Below, one piece after another: positions 1-10,135 of a stretch of 25,272 bases of DNA. Location: contig JALKBU010000772.1 in the NCBI GenBank assembly GCA_023091735.1, positions 1 to 25,272 of the forward strand, written 5' to 3'. Below the pieces are notes generated by a model. It saw only the letters and a list, made by a program, of their open reading frames with translations, made no database searches and was not told where the DNA came from. Both the position numbers and the translations under genes were made by a program. The number at the start of each line of letters is the position of its first letter. The first letter of the stretch is position 1. The DNA is from Trichomonas tenax (taxonomy: Eukaryota; Parabasalia; Trichomonadida; Trichomonadidae).

Positions 1-78
1 GATGCTGATAGCACAAATAACATCCTTCACTATAAGGCCACAACTACTCATAATGAAGTCTTCTTTGGCTTCCAACAT
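1..78 (-). CDS. Possible 5' end of a gene running off the left edge
   Basis: On the minus strand an ATG at 78-76 opens 26 codons without a stop to the edge of the window. The peptide begins MLEAKEDFIMSSCGLIVKDV and uses mixed codons (GCC, GAC, TTC, GGC, ATC) like the intact genes here, not the AT-only codons of the spacers. A TCA lies directly before the ATG, which would leave almost no leader. I recognise no family. The plus strand is also open over this stretch (a frame from base 1 ends with TGA at 79-81), so the strand is not certain. Only sequence to the left can settle it. Confidence 0.25.
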   Translation of the reverse strand, partial: MLEAKEDFIMSSCGLIVKDVICAISI

Positions 79-453
79 TGAGTTCAATCCATTTCAACCT
101 ATTGACACTTTTCCATTTTTTCCCGCTGAAACACGTCACTTTCCTTTATTTTAACATTCTGACTTTACATGTCAAAATAAGTTACATGTCAGAAAAGCAC
201 GTTGTTCTATTTTGTCCCAGTCCCTTTTTTTCTATGTTAGTTAGTAAATATATGCTTATTGTAGTGTTTTTAAAATCATTTTACCTTACACGAAAAAAGT
301 ACAAGGAAAATTGAGAGGGAGCCTTTTCCAATTCCTCACAAAAGTGTGATCTTATTTTTTTGAACTCTATATTTGAAAATTTTGATAAAATAATGAATAA
401 ACAGTTATTGGTAGCTAATTACAAAAAATCAATTCAATTTTTCAATGTGATTT

Positions 454-468
454 TGTAAACATTTCATT
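454..468 (+). promoter_or_regulatory. GTAAAC box and initiator-like TCATT before the polytopic protein gene
   Basis: TGTAAAC at 454-460 is followed three bases later by TCATT at 464-468. TCATT fits the trichomonad initiator TCA(+1)-Py-(T/A). With the A at 466 as +1 the leader before the ATG at 482 is 16 nt, within the usual range for this lineage. The same GTAAAC-NNN-TCA arrangement recurs before the IBD gene at 8778-8790. The initiator rule is established knowledge; the role of GTAAAC is inference. Confidence 0.55.
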
Positions 469-481
469 ATTTTTTTTTACA

Positions 482-3400
482 ATGATCAGCGATCTTTTTA
501 AGACTTATTTCGGCATGGCCTTTGAGATGCGGTACAGAGCAAAACTGCCGTACTGGCTTAAGTGGATTCGCGAGATCATCAGATTTTTTCAACTTGTAAT
601 TTTCTCGATTGATTTTTGCAAGGTTAGTGAAATAGCGTCGCGCAGTCCTACAATTATAAACATACTGAACAACACTGGCCTAGTGAACTCATGGATGTAC
701 ATTGATTCTTTATCGGCGATTTCAATAATATTGATTTTAACATTACAACTCATTCTCATCGTGATGGTAAATCACAGCGCACAGCGGATCAACAAAGAAT
801 TATACATATTAAACTTCGTTTTATACATATATACGATTAATTTTGATTTCGTAACGCCAGTTATTCAATTTCCAATGCATTTCAGGCTTATGAACAACCT
901 AGTCAAACTAATAGACTCGTTTTGCTTGGAAAATTTCGTATTTTTCGTTTTACAAATAATAATTAATGTTAATTTCTTCATATTTGACTATTTCTCGGCT
1001 GTTTTCATTCGACCAAAAATATATTTGACCGCATCGATCATAGATCAATACAGCGGAGACACTGATTGTATGCATTATCTTACAAGATTCATGTTAATTT
1101 TCTTCCAAATACTATTGGCGCACTATTATAATCCTATGCTCGAGTTTATTTTCCTTACTTTATATCCAATATTTATGATCTTCCATTTGACTCACAGAAT
1201 ATCAAAAGGAATTCATATATCGATAGTCGGAGCGATTCTGAAGGATGTTCCGCTGTTATCGGCTTCTTTTGTCCTCATTTATCATTTACATCCAAATCAA
1301 TACTTTGGACCAACGATAATCACTGTATTTAACATTATCATTTACGCGATTATTTACAGCTTATACAGAATCTTCTTAAGAAAATACTCATATATGATAT
1401 TAAACGAGAAATATGAACCTCCGTGGTGGCTTCCTATTAGAAACTCATTGGTGATGCGCTACGCGGCTGAAACGAAGGCTGATATTGAAGGTTTCGAGAA
1501 TTTCATGATGCTGAGACTTAAACAGGATCCAGAAGAAATGGTTGAAGTCGTCAGATTTTTGGGAATCTTCAAAGCACAAAGAACTCGGTTAATATTGATG
1601 ATGTCGATGTGGAAGGATCAATCAGTGTATTACGACTATCAGTTCTACATCTACAGCAGAGTATTCAAGTCCTATCAAGAACAGCCGCCTCAAGGATACA
1701 TTTCTATGCTCGATAAATTGCATCGACACTATTTGGTGACATTATCGCTTTTCTGGAACTTCAGGAAAGAAAATAACATTACACAGGCATTCGTTTATGC
1801 TACGAAAACAGCATTTACACATATAGAGCTAACAACATATATCAAATATCTCAGTTTCATTTATCAATATTCGCCTTACATTCAACAGAGTGGTGCGGAA
1901 ATCTCTTTGATTGCTTTAGGAGAACCGGTCAAATCTGCTATGTACAGACGTTATTCAGCACAATTAACAGAGTCAGCAAGTACAGTTGTTGATCCTGTCT
2001 TCAAGAATATCGCGCAATTCTATCCATTGACTATCGAAACATATCACGAAGAAACATCAAATTCTAATAACGGAAACAGCAAAAGTGAAGCTTCTATTTC
2101 TTCATCGCATTCTAATTTGAGATTTCATATCGACAACAATATCATTTACAGAGAGGAAGGATCAGATATCAGCCCGATGGCGATGTTCGTGCAGAAATCA
2201 AATAGATTGAAACTATTTAGCATTTTATTTACGCTTTCTTTTTCGATCATTTGGTCTGCATTTTTAATTATGGCTATTTTCGATGCAAGATCATCCAAGA
2301 TTGCGATGGGTGACAAAATAAAGGGATTAATTCTCGATGCTGTTGAAAAGAGTCAATATTTAGCGGCTTCTTTCATTTTGATTCCAATTTTATCCAAATA
2401 TGCAAATTCAACACAATCTTGCGATGTTATTGTTCCTGAAATATACAAAGATATCTCTCATTATCACTTCTTGAATAGAGATGATTACACACAAACTGGA
2501 AAAATCATTACTTATGCAGCTCAATATATGACTCTCAAACAATCTGAATCATCAGAATGCGATTACATCAAAGACGTTTTAGAACTAACACCATTTATGA
2601 TCAGAGCGATTTTATTCGATATCAACCAAACAATGAAGGCGTTTAATGATTTATCAACACTTGTTTTATCTTCGTGTCCTCTTAAATTTGTTTTCTTCAA
2701 ATTCGCAACGATTTTGTTCTTGTGTTCTATTTTAGGAACATTCGGAGCAATTGCGACAACACTGATTCAAGTTAACTCAGCATTAAATAATCTTCCAGAG
2801 AAAGCTATTGAGTTTTTGGGATCCAAAGAAAGATTGGGATTGCTTTTATTCAAGAAGTCATTAGAAAGCTGGGATTTGTTCAGGCTTTTATTCCCAGCGA
2901 ACAAAAACGAAAATCCACACAGCAATAACATTGCCTTTGAATCGCATGTTAGCAGAAATATCAAAGTCGCAAAATATTCTTCAGAAACGAAATTATCATT
3001 CAACACAACAAATTCACATCACGTTAATCTCAAAGAAACAAAATTAACAATTTCATTCATCGGCGTTGATCAACTTTTAAGGCCATCTCAGTTTGCTTTA
3101 ATGAGTCCTTACGTTTCATCAGGAACTTCAAGCGAAGCAAGTGAAATATCGGAGTCAGTAAATGACATGATTTATGATCAACCAGCGCCAGTTAAAGAAC
3201 CATTGATTGACAAGGAATCATTAAATGATTTAGAATTGGTTTCTAAGACATTAACAAGCACAAAGTCTGAATATCCTTATTTCTTTTTGTTTATCATCAT
3301 TTTCTTCTTAATTCCATGGATCATCAAGTTTGTTTTAGCGACATATCTTGGTATTGTTTTGAGATTCGAATCGGCAATGGCTGCAGGATTCATGACAAAT

Positions 3401-4612
3401 GTTACAAAGCATTTCAACAACATGACAACAATCATCCACAATATTAATCACGAATTTAACTCAGGAGTCATTTTTGACAATCCAAAGATCGAAGAAACAG
3501 TCAGATTAATTTCTTATTACATAAGGAATGTTTCTCCTGTTCCTGAAACATTCTTCGACATCAGAAAGAATATCCAAACAGGAACAACATCATTCGGATG
3601 CGTTACAGGACTTTTCTGGATTTTATCTTATATCGCTGTCGTTAAAATCGAAAATATCCTCAAATTAGGATATGAATCATTATTCCACTTCCCATGCAGC
3701 TATATTGAGGATATAAACAAACCAATGGACTCTCAACCCGAAGACAAACTTCCAAACAATATATTAGAAATCACAATCAACTCAGACACGAAATATATCA
3801 ATTATATCTCTCAGAAATGTTACAATATTATTGGCGTTTATCCAATCGATTTAATCGGTCAAAAGTATGACAAAATATTCCAACAGGAGTCAGAGAATGT
3901 CAGAGTGTTTTCAGCCAACATCAGGAAACCAAAGAAGTTCCTCGAAAGCAGATTCAACTCAGGAAATATCACAAGAATCGCTTTATACGATTTATCGAGT
4001 GATACATCAAATCAAACAACATTAGTCAACTCTTTGTCTAAATATATTCCAAACCAAGTCGCGAGAATGCTCTGCGATTCTCCTGTTTTCCCATATCACC
4101 TCGATGGAGCGTTTATGATCATCGTAAGATTCGATGGAACAAAATTCACTCCTGCTGTCGATCACATCTTCTCACAAACTCACAACTTGCTGCAGTGCTA
4201 CACGAAGATGCACATCACTAAAGCAGAAGGTTCAACACTGCACTTCCTCGGATGCAGCAAAGACCGTTGTATTCCTGTTTTGTTCTGCAGAGATTTGATC
4301 CAATCTTCGAAACCTCCTGCAAGACTTAAATCTGCAACAGAGACGTCCTTGAAGTCCATTTGCATCATCAGATCAGATGTTGATGCTGAAATCAACATTG
4401 CTGATGAACCTTATGTCAATGTTAACTACAAAGGAAGAGAAGAACACAACAGAGCGGCTTTTGCTGCACCTGATAATACAATCGTTTTCATCGATGATGC
4501 AAACGGAATTTCAAAGCCAAACATTGGAGCATGGAACGAAGTAATCCCAGGAATCCGTGCTTATTGTGTTGGATTCGATGAAATCGAAAAGATTATTGAT
4601 ATTTTATATTAG
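482..4612 (+). CDS. Polytopic membrane protein with PAS-like segment and degenerate cyclase-like C-terminus
   Basis: Intact 1376-codon gene. About ten hydrophobic segments are visible: several between residues 25 and 300, then near 577-601, 736-765, 930-962 and 1037-1056. In between, near residues 300-520, is a soluble stretch with a PPWWLP motif. Residues 1092-1135 read as a PAS-like fold (ending in a DLIGQKYDKIF stretch). From about 1187 (YIPNQVARML, then AFMIIVRFDG) the order of hydrophobic strands resembles a class III nucleotide cyclase domain. However, the places where the two metal-binding aspartates should lie (the F-D-I-GFT strand and the IGD hairpin) carry VRFDG and EGSTLHF. Trichomonads have large polytopic cyclase-like proteins of this layout, so I read it as a sensor or receptor protein of that family, probably without cyclase activity; the fold assignment is inference. 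The start is the first ATG, 16 nt after a TCATT initiator. A decayed paralogue faces it tail to tail at 5042-8550. Confidence 0.8.
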   Translation: MISDLFKTYFGMAFEMRYRAKLPYWLKWIREIIRFFQLVIFSIDFCKVSEIASRSPTIINILNNTGLVNSWMYIDSLSAISIILILTLQLILIVMVNHSAQRINKELYILNFVLYIYTINFDFVTPVIQFPMHFRLMNNLVKLIDSFCLENFVFFVLQIIINVNFFIFDYFSAVFIRPKIYLTASIIDQYSGDTDCMHYLTRFMLIFFQILLAHYYNPMLEFIFLTLYPIFMIFHLTHRISKGIHISIVGAILKDVPLLSASFVLIYHLHPNQYFGPTIITVFNIIIYAIIYSLYRIFLRKYSYMILNEKYEPPWWLPIRNSLVMRYAAETKADIEGFENFMMLRLKQDPEEMVEVVRFLGIFKAQRTRLILMMSMWKDQSVYYDYQFYIYSRVFKSYQEQPPQGYISMLDKLHRHYLVTLSLFWNFRKENNITQAFVYATKTAFTHIELTTYIKYLSFIYQYSPYIQQSGAEISLIALGEPVKSAMYRRYSAQLTESASTVVDPVFKNIAQFYPLTIETYHEETSNSNNGNSKSEASISSSHSNLRFHIDNNIIYREEGSDISPMAMFVQKSNRLKLFSILFTLSFSIIWSAFLIMAIFDARSSKIAMGDKIKGLILDAVEKSQYLAASFILIPILSKYANSTQSCDVIVPEIYKDISHYHFLNRDDYTQTGKIITYAAQYMTLKQSESSECDYIKDVLELTPFMIRAILFDINQTMKAFNDLSTLVLSSCPLKFVFFKFATILFLCSILGTFGAIATTLIQVNSALNNLPEKAIEFLGSKERLGLLLFKKSLESWDLFRLLFPANKNENPHSNNIAFESHVSRNIKVAKYSSETKLSFNTTNSHHVNLKETKLTISFIGVDQLLRPSQFALMSPYVSSGTSSEASEISESVNDMIYDQPAPVKEPLIDKESLNDLELVSKTLTSTKSEYPYFFLFIIIFFLIPWIIKFVLATYLGIVLRFESAMAAGFMTNVTKHFNNMTTIIHNINHEFNSGVIFDNPKIEETVRLISYYIRNVSPVPETFFDIRKNIQTGTTSFGCVTGLFWILSYIAVVKIENILKLGYESLFHFPCSYIEDINKPMDSQPEDKLPNNILEITINSDTKYINYISQKCYNIIGVYPIDLIGQKYDKIFQQESENVRVFSANIRKPKKFLESRFNSGNITRIALYDLSSDTSNQTTLVNSLSKYIPNQVARMLCDSPVFPYHLDGAFMIIVRFDGTKFTPAVDHIFSQTHNLLQCYTKMHITKAEGSTLHFLGCSKDRCIPVLFCRDLIQSSKPPARLKSATETSLKSICIIRSDVDAEINIADEPYVNVNYKGREEHNRAAFAAPDNTIVFIDDANGISKPNIGAWNEVIPGIRAYCVGFDEIEKIIDILY

Positions 4613-5041
4613 TTTTTTTGTATGTAAAGTTGTTCATGAAATAACTATTTGTTTTTTTACATTTGAACAATGAATCTTCCAATTATTCTTTTGGGATTCT
4701 TTGCAATGCAGTCTGTGCATTTAATACCGTTCAAATCATAAACAAGAGGAAGAATAATCAATCCATTTCATTTTCTAACACCTGCAATTCCAGAAATGTT
4801 TTGAAACATTATTGGATTGGTGTAACTCGATCCAGCACAGTCTCTAGAGATCCTTGTCCACTTCTACCATATCCAAGACATCCATTATAGTTAAATGTAT
4901 TTCTAAAACCCACTTTTCATTTATTCTATTGTAATTTCAAGAATTTGTAGCAAAGGATATAATTTTCAAGATTGATATCATTGCTTTGTTGTTATAAGAT
5001 AAAAAAAGTTTCAGATAAATAATAAAATACATACAAATAAT
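4613..5041. other. Spacer between convergent gene and pseudogene
   Basis: This is the tail-to-tail spacer between the intact polytopic gene and its decayed paralogue. An open stretch at 4663-4890 on the plus strand has no ATG context, no recognisable motif and no promoter. The opposite strand between about 4690 and 4890 has GC-richer, codon-like patches interrupted by several stops, so it may hold an unidentified gene scrap. I see no supportable gene, RNA or repeat here. Confidence 0.5.
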
Positions 5042-8000
5042 TTATAAAAGGTTGTCAATAATTTTGTCGACTTTATTAAATTCAATCAATGACCCACAGC
5101 TGCCTGGAATTAGTTTAACTTCTCTTCCTTCGGTTTCGTGTAATAATTTGCTGCAATCGTTGATAAAGAAGATGCAGCCATCAGGAACAGAGAAAGAAGA
5201 CATAACGTGCTTATTAAGGTCGTCATAATTATCTGAAACATAAGGTTCATCGCCCAGTTGTAATTCAGCTGCAAAATCAGCTCTCATTATGCAAACAGAC
5301 ATCAGAGAACTTTCGAGTTCTTTGTTAAGTCCTCGACTTGATGGCTTCGAGTGAGTGATCAAATCACGATCGAACAAAATAGGAACATTTCGATCTCTGC
5401 TGCATCCAAGGAAGTGAAGGCAAGAGCCTTCGCATCTAAATATATGAATAGTTGTGTAACACTGCAGAAGATTATGCGTAGAAACAAAAATTTTATCAAC
5501 TGGTGTTGAGAACTCCCTGGAATTGAATATCGCGATGATAACATATGCTTGAGGTAACTTGAATGGGAATAAACGATCTTCGCAGAGTTTTCTCGCGATG
5601 ATTGTTGTCTTTGACGAATCATCTGAAGAAGTGTCATACAATGCCACTCTAATGACTCTTCCTGTCTGTAAACTCGATTCGATGAACTTCTTCATCTTTC
5701 TTAGATTCAGAGGGAATTGGCGTTTGTTATTCGAAACCAATTGGAAAACTTCATCATATTTGCGCCCAATCATTTCAATCGCTTGCATTCCGAGAATTTA
5801 GTCGCAGTTTGGAGAGATTGAGAAGATTGTTCTGTTCTCTGATGAAACCATTATCTCCCAGAAGCTGCTCAGCATTTTACCCTCAGGAGATTCATCTTTT
5901 GGCTTCTCGAGATCATCGAGATATCCAATCGGGAAATGGAAGAGAGAATCGAAACCTTCAGAGATTGTTTGCTCGAAGTAGCAAACACCGATTGTTCCAA
6001 TGATCTAGAAAGCGAACGCGAAAATGATCCATGCAGTCAAAGCAGTCAAAGAATAGGAATTCATAATATCAGCAGTTTCTAATATTGGAAGTAATTTTCT
6101 TGAATATTCAGAAATGTTTTGAATCAAATGTTCATGAGCAAATCTTGATTTGTAAGATGTTGTTGTGTAATCGTTGTACATTTCAGCAGGTAATCCATGC
6201 AAATTTTCGATATCTTGGACGATTTTGTTCAAAAACGCGAAAGAGTTTTCTTGTTTGTATCTGACGGCGATGCTTGAATAGCAGACGACTAAAATCAATG
6301 TAAACCATGGCATAGCATAGATAGCGATTAAAAAATTATAGAAGTTCTTGTATTCTTGCATTGTGCGTTCTATCGTTGTCGAAACTAAATCGACATTTTC
6401 AAGTTTTTCTGGAGCATAATCTTGTTCTTTCAAGCTTTTGTCTGATAATACAGATTCCGTAAAGTCATCATTATCTTCGGATTCATCGGAATTTTGTGGA
6501 GCTGTTAAATGACTGTTGATGAATGGACTCATTAAAGCAAACTGAGAAGGTCTTAAAAGTTGATCTGTGCAGATAAAAGAAATCCTGAGTTTTGCATCTT
6601 TGCTTAAATTCACGTGATGACTCTTCTTTCCATCACCTATTTGTGTTTCAGAAGCGTATTTCATGACCCTTATTCTCTTATCTGTTATTGCTGTTATCGG
6701 AGCAGCTTTTGTCGCTGTGATTCGATAACAATTTTGAACAAATCACACATCTCAAGAGATTTCTTTAATAACATCAAACTGAGTCTTTCCTTTGAAGCCA
6801 GGAAATTCACTGCATGCTTTGGAATGTTCCTGAGTGAGTACGTCAAGATAATGAATGTCAAAGCTAAAATAGAAAATGCTCCAAGGACTGAAATAATCAA
6901 AAGATAAATTAAATATCTGTGATAGGCGCCAATGAAGTTGATATTGTATAAAATGAAGGAAACATTCGATTTGAAGCTATGATAATTTTCTCTCATTCTT
7001 AAAACGCCGTCAAGCATCAATTTCGTTGTGCTTTAAATATCTTCGCAATTTGGTTTCGAAATATAATCAGAAATAAAAGCGAGTGCTTTCGAATAAAAGT
7101 AATAATCATCTCTGAAAGAAAACGTATACGAATAGCAAATTCGTGAATTTCTTTGTGGATTTTAGTGCAATTTTCGTGAATTTCTGTTCTGTATTTCTGC
7201 AAAATTGGTTGAATTAAAATTCCAGCTGTTATTTATGTTGTTAAATTTATTGTATTCCAAATTCTGCTCTTGATGTTGTCGACTTTGTGCATCATCATGA
7301 ATTTGTTTCTTTTAGCTTCTTGTGTGAAAGCAAAGACCCACATAAAGCCGATAATGAAACCGATGATTGTTCCGAACGGCCTAAATCTTTTCGATTTCTG
7401 GACGAACATTGCAACAATGGAGTTATCTGTATCGTCATCTCTATAAATAATGTTCTGATCAACGTGGAATCGAACACTAGAATTCATATTTCTGTAAATA
7501 GGATTTGTTACATTACGCGCGCTGTCTCTAAGTGCAGCTGCATATCTTCTGTATAGCAATGCTTTGATGGTTCACCCATTGCCACTAAAGCAATTTCAGA
7601 ATACGCGTGGTGAACATATGGATCGTATTGATAGATGAAACAAAGATATTTGATGAAAGTGATGATCTCACTATGTGGCACTGATGCTTTTGCAGCATAT
7701 ACAAACGAAAGCAGATACTGTTTGTTCTGTCTTGCTTGCCAGAAAAGTGTTAAATTGACGAGATGATTTCTGTGTAGATGATCGAGAGCATTGATGTAAT
7801 ATTGTGGTGCATTCTCATCATATGATCTGAATACACGTGCTAAAACATAGAACTGGTAGTTGTAGTATATACTAGTTCCCTTCTACATTGACATCATCTC
7901 GATAAGTCTGTTTCTTTGTGATATAAATATTCCGAGAAATCTGATTGCTTCGATCATTTCTTCGGGATCTTGTTTCATTCTCAGCATCATATAATTCTCT

Positions 8001-8550
8001 AATTGTTTAATATCTGCAGCATAACTCAACACCAAAGGGTTTGTGATCGGAAGCCACCACGGTGGATCGTATTTTTCGTTCAATATCAAGTATGAATATT
8101 TCTTCAAAAACAGTTTGTAAATCGAGAATTACTGCGTTGACAACAATGCAAACGATCAATATTATCGATGGTTTTGAAATATTGTTGGGGTGTAGATTAG
8201 ATAGGAAAACAAATGGAAAAGCAACCAGCGGTGAATCCGCTAAAACAGCACCAAAAATGCTCACGTGAATTCCCTTTGAAATTCTTCTTTCGAGAACAAT
8301 GAACAAAACTAATGGGAATATCGAGAATAGGATAATTTCAAGCAGTGCATGATAGTGATGCGCCAGGATGAATTGGTTCGTTACTAGGAAGAATTTAAGC
8401 CAATATATTAAATGATCTATGTAACCGCTGTAGATATCGATAATCGAGCGTGTCACAAAGATTTTCGGTCGAAAAAAGACTGCCGCTACGTAGTCGGCAA
8501 AGGCGAATGCGCCCAAATTGATAATATTCAGGAATAAAGAAAAGATATTT
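5042..8550 (-). pseudogene. Decayed paralogue of the polytopic PAS/cyclase-like protein
   Basis: Read on the minus strand, the translated pieces align in order with the 482-4612 protein from about its residue 150 to the C-terminus (shared: RRISKGIH, PPWWLPI, RFHVDQNIIYR, SKERL, LLRPSQFALMSP, LHFLGCS). The N-terminal ~150 residues and the promoter are absent. I count five in-frame stops: TAG 7885-7883 (a Trp codon in the intact copy), TAA 7235-7233 (Tyr), TAA 7035-7033 (Lys), TAG 6007-6005 and TAA 5791-5789. There are four frameshifts: near 8106-8110 (one base short in a homopolymer), 7565-7575, 7110-7135 and 6710-6735. An in-frame loss of about 11 codons also removes the counterpart of the YIPNQV stretch. 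The longest open piece, 5042-5788, covers the cyclase-like end, but it starts inside the PAS-like segment and has no promoter of its own, so I do not call it a gene. Confidence 0.9.
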
Positions 8551-8716
8551 TTTCAAATTTTTTAATATTTTTTTTTTGATTTGAGAAATATTTTTTGACA
8601 CTTTTCATTGAATCCTAAAATGAATTGAAATCAAAAATAAAGCTCATTTCCATATTATATAGGATATACAGAGCCAGAAAACACGATTTTCGAAAATATT
8701 ATTTCCAAAATGTTAA

Positions 8717-8790
8717 TGTAAACTTCAGAATTCCAACGTAAACATCACAAATGTTTTGTAAACTCGTCAAATTTATTTGTAAACTATTCA
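8717..8790 (+). promoter_or_regulatory. Four phased GTAAAC boxes, each followed by TCA, before the IBD gene
   Basis: TGTAAAC at 8717-8723, CGTAAAC at 8737-8743, TGTAAAC at 8757-8763 and TGTAAAC at 8778-8784 start 20, 20 and 21 bp apart, about two helical turns. Each is followed within two or three bases by TCA and then an AT-rich stretch. The last unit, GTAAAC-TAT-TCA, copies the arrangement seen before the gene at 482. The ATG follows at 8821. Repeat and spacing are directly visible; a promoter role is inference. Confidence 0.6.
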
Positions 8791-8820
8791 ATTTCAGTTC
8801 GGCCAATTTTTTTGTTTTTA

Positions 8821-9495
8821 ATGCCTGAAACTCCTGCTTACTTTGAATTACTCAATACAATCGACCAAGACACGTATTCCGACCTACAGAAGCGCCTGAG
8901 TTCCTCAGATTGCAGGAATTGCAGGAATAAGAGACTCGATAACTTTAATGACATGCTCGATGAAATTAGGAGCTACACGAACAAAGAGGACGGTGAGGAC
9001 TGGAAGCGATGTCTTGTTTGTGGTGTTTGCTTCCTTTCAGACGGCATAGCTATAAACACACATCAACTAAGTATTTTGATTGGTAAATGCAAGAGTTCTA
9101 TCAACGGTTCTCTCCACAGACTGAAATACATTCCATTTCCGTGCAGTAACGCAGCTAGCCAAGAGTTAGTCTCGCTTATTCCAAAACTCAAAGTAAACTA
9201 CAGTGAGCTTAGGCAGTGGACCCTGAGGAAGAAGGGAGTTATGACACCGCAGCCTGTAGTACACGAAAACAAACCTCTACCAACGCCAATCTTCATAACG
9301 CCGCAACCAGAACCTAAAACTAACAATATACCGCAAATTAATGAAGAGCCAAAGAATGATGACTTCTTCTTCGACGACCCAATCATGCTCCCTATATCTG
9401 GATGGAGTATTTCTGCTTGGAATGATGATGCTATTGATCTCAAAGAGCCACAGGATAGCTATGACCATTCGCTATTTATAAGTGACTTCATGTAA
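8821..9495 (+). CDS. Initiator-binding-domain (IBD) transcription factor
   Basis: A 224-residue protein. Residues 60-103 (EDWKRCLVCGVCFL, then GIAINTHQL and GKCKSSINGSL) match my memory of the IBD winged-helix domain of trichomonad IBP39, the protein that binds the TCA initiator of RNA polymerase II promoters. The INT-QL-KCKSSINGSL part would carry the DNA-recognition helix. A linker rich in Pro-Gln follows (about 141-172), then an acidic/aromatic tail with FFFDDPIMLP (182-191) and a closing SDFM. IBP39 has an IBD joined by a proline-rich linker to a C-domain that contacts the polymerase CTD; this protein is shorter, so it has at most a small tail module. It should act in the nucleus. The ATG at 8821 is the first true start; the frame is open nine bases further up, but only to TTG. 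The gene is intact, and its own upstream region holds four TCA-containing repeats. Confidence 0.85.
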   Translation: MPETPAYFELLNTIDQDTYSDLQKRLSSSDCRNCRNKRLDNFNDMLDEIRSYTNKEDGEDWKRCLVCGVCFLSDGIAINTHQLSILIGKCKSSINGSLHRLKYIPFPCSNAASQELVSLIPKLKVNYSELRQWTLRKKGVMTPQPVVHENKPLPTPIFITPQPEPKTNNIPQINEEPKNDDFFFDDPIMLPISGWSISAWNDDAIDLKEPQDSYDHSLFISDFM

Positions 9496-10135
9496 ATCAT
9501 TTCTGTAAGCTATAGTACATAACAGTCATTTTTCATCGTTGGCCCGAAAATTTACTTTGTCTTGAGGTCACTCACTGAAATCAAATTACTTGGCAGCTCC
9601 TGAAAACATATAACAACATGGTTTTGGGCTCTAATAAAGGATATTTATCAATGATCCTTTATAATTAACCAAATTTATCATATTTACATTTAAGAAATAT
9701 ATGTTTTCCATATTTTTATTTTGATCTCTCTGAGCACAAAACCGAAAAAGCCATTTTTGAAATTTTCAAAAATATATATTTCCAATCATGCTCTAAGAAA
9801 CGCAGAATTTCTATTTACCATATAATGAATTCAATTTTAAGGGTATAAAAATTATAAATATTCAATAAGGAAAAATATATGGAAAATATTTAAATATTTT
9901 GTAAATTTTAAGTTTTACCGACCAATAACTTATGATTATGTTGCAGTAATGAAATCTAAAGGTTTTATAAGTTGACAATGTTCAAATAATTAATTTTTGA
10001 AAATTGAGACAAAATATCATTTCCAACATTTTACCAATAGTCTGCCATCGAGTTTCTTATTCCCATCAAATAATATATAATAAAATTAAACCTGTAATGA
10101 TATATCTGCCATGTAAACCAACAAAATCAATTTAC
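9496..10135. other. AT-rich spacer between the IBD and BspA-like genes
   Basis: No open frame with codon-like composition, no RNA gene and no long repeat was seen. Near its right end ATGTAAACC (10111-10119) repeats the GTAAAC box seen before other genes in the window, and TCAATTT follows at 10127-10133 just ahead of the ATG at 10136. Confidence 0.5.

Noticed and set aside
4663..4890. 75-codon plus-strand open frame after the polytopic gene
   Set aside because: It has no true ATG at its start, no family signature and no promoter, and it lies in the spacer between convergent genes.
8395..8601. Open frame at the start of the minus-strand pseudogene, starting MSKNISQIKKK
   Set aside because: It runs out of the frame that aligns with the intact protein, and its N-terminal lysine-rich part is poly-A/T sequence.
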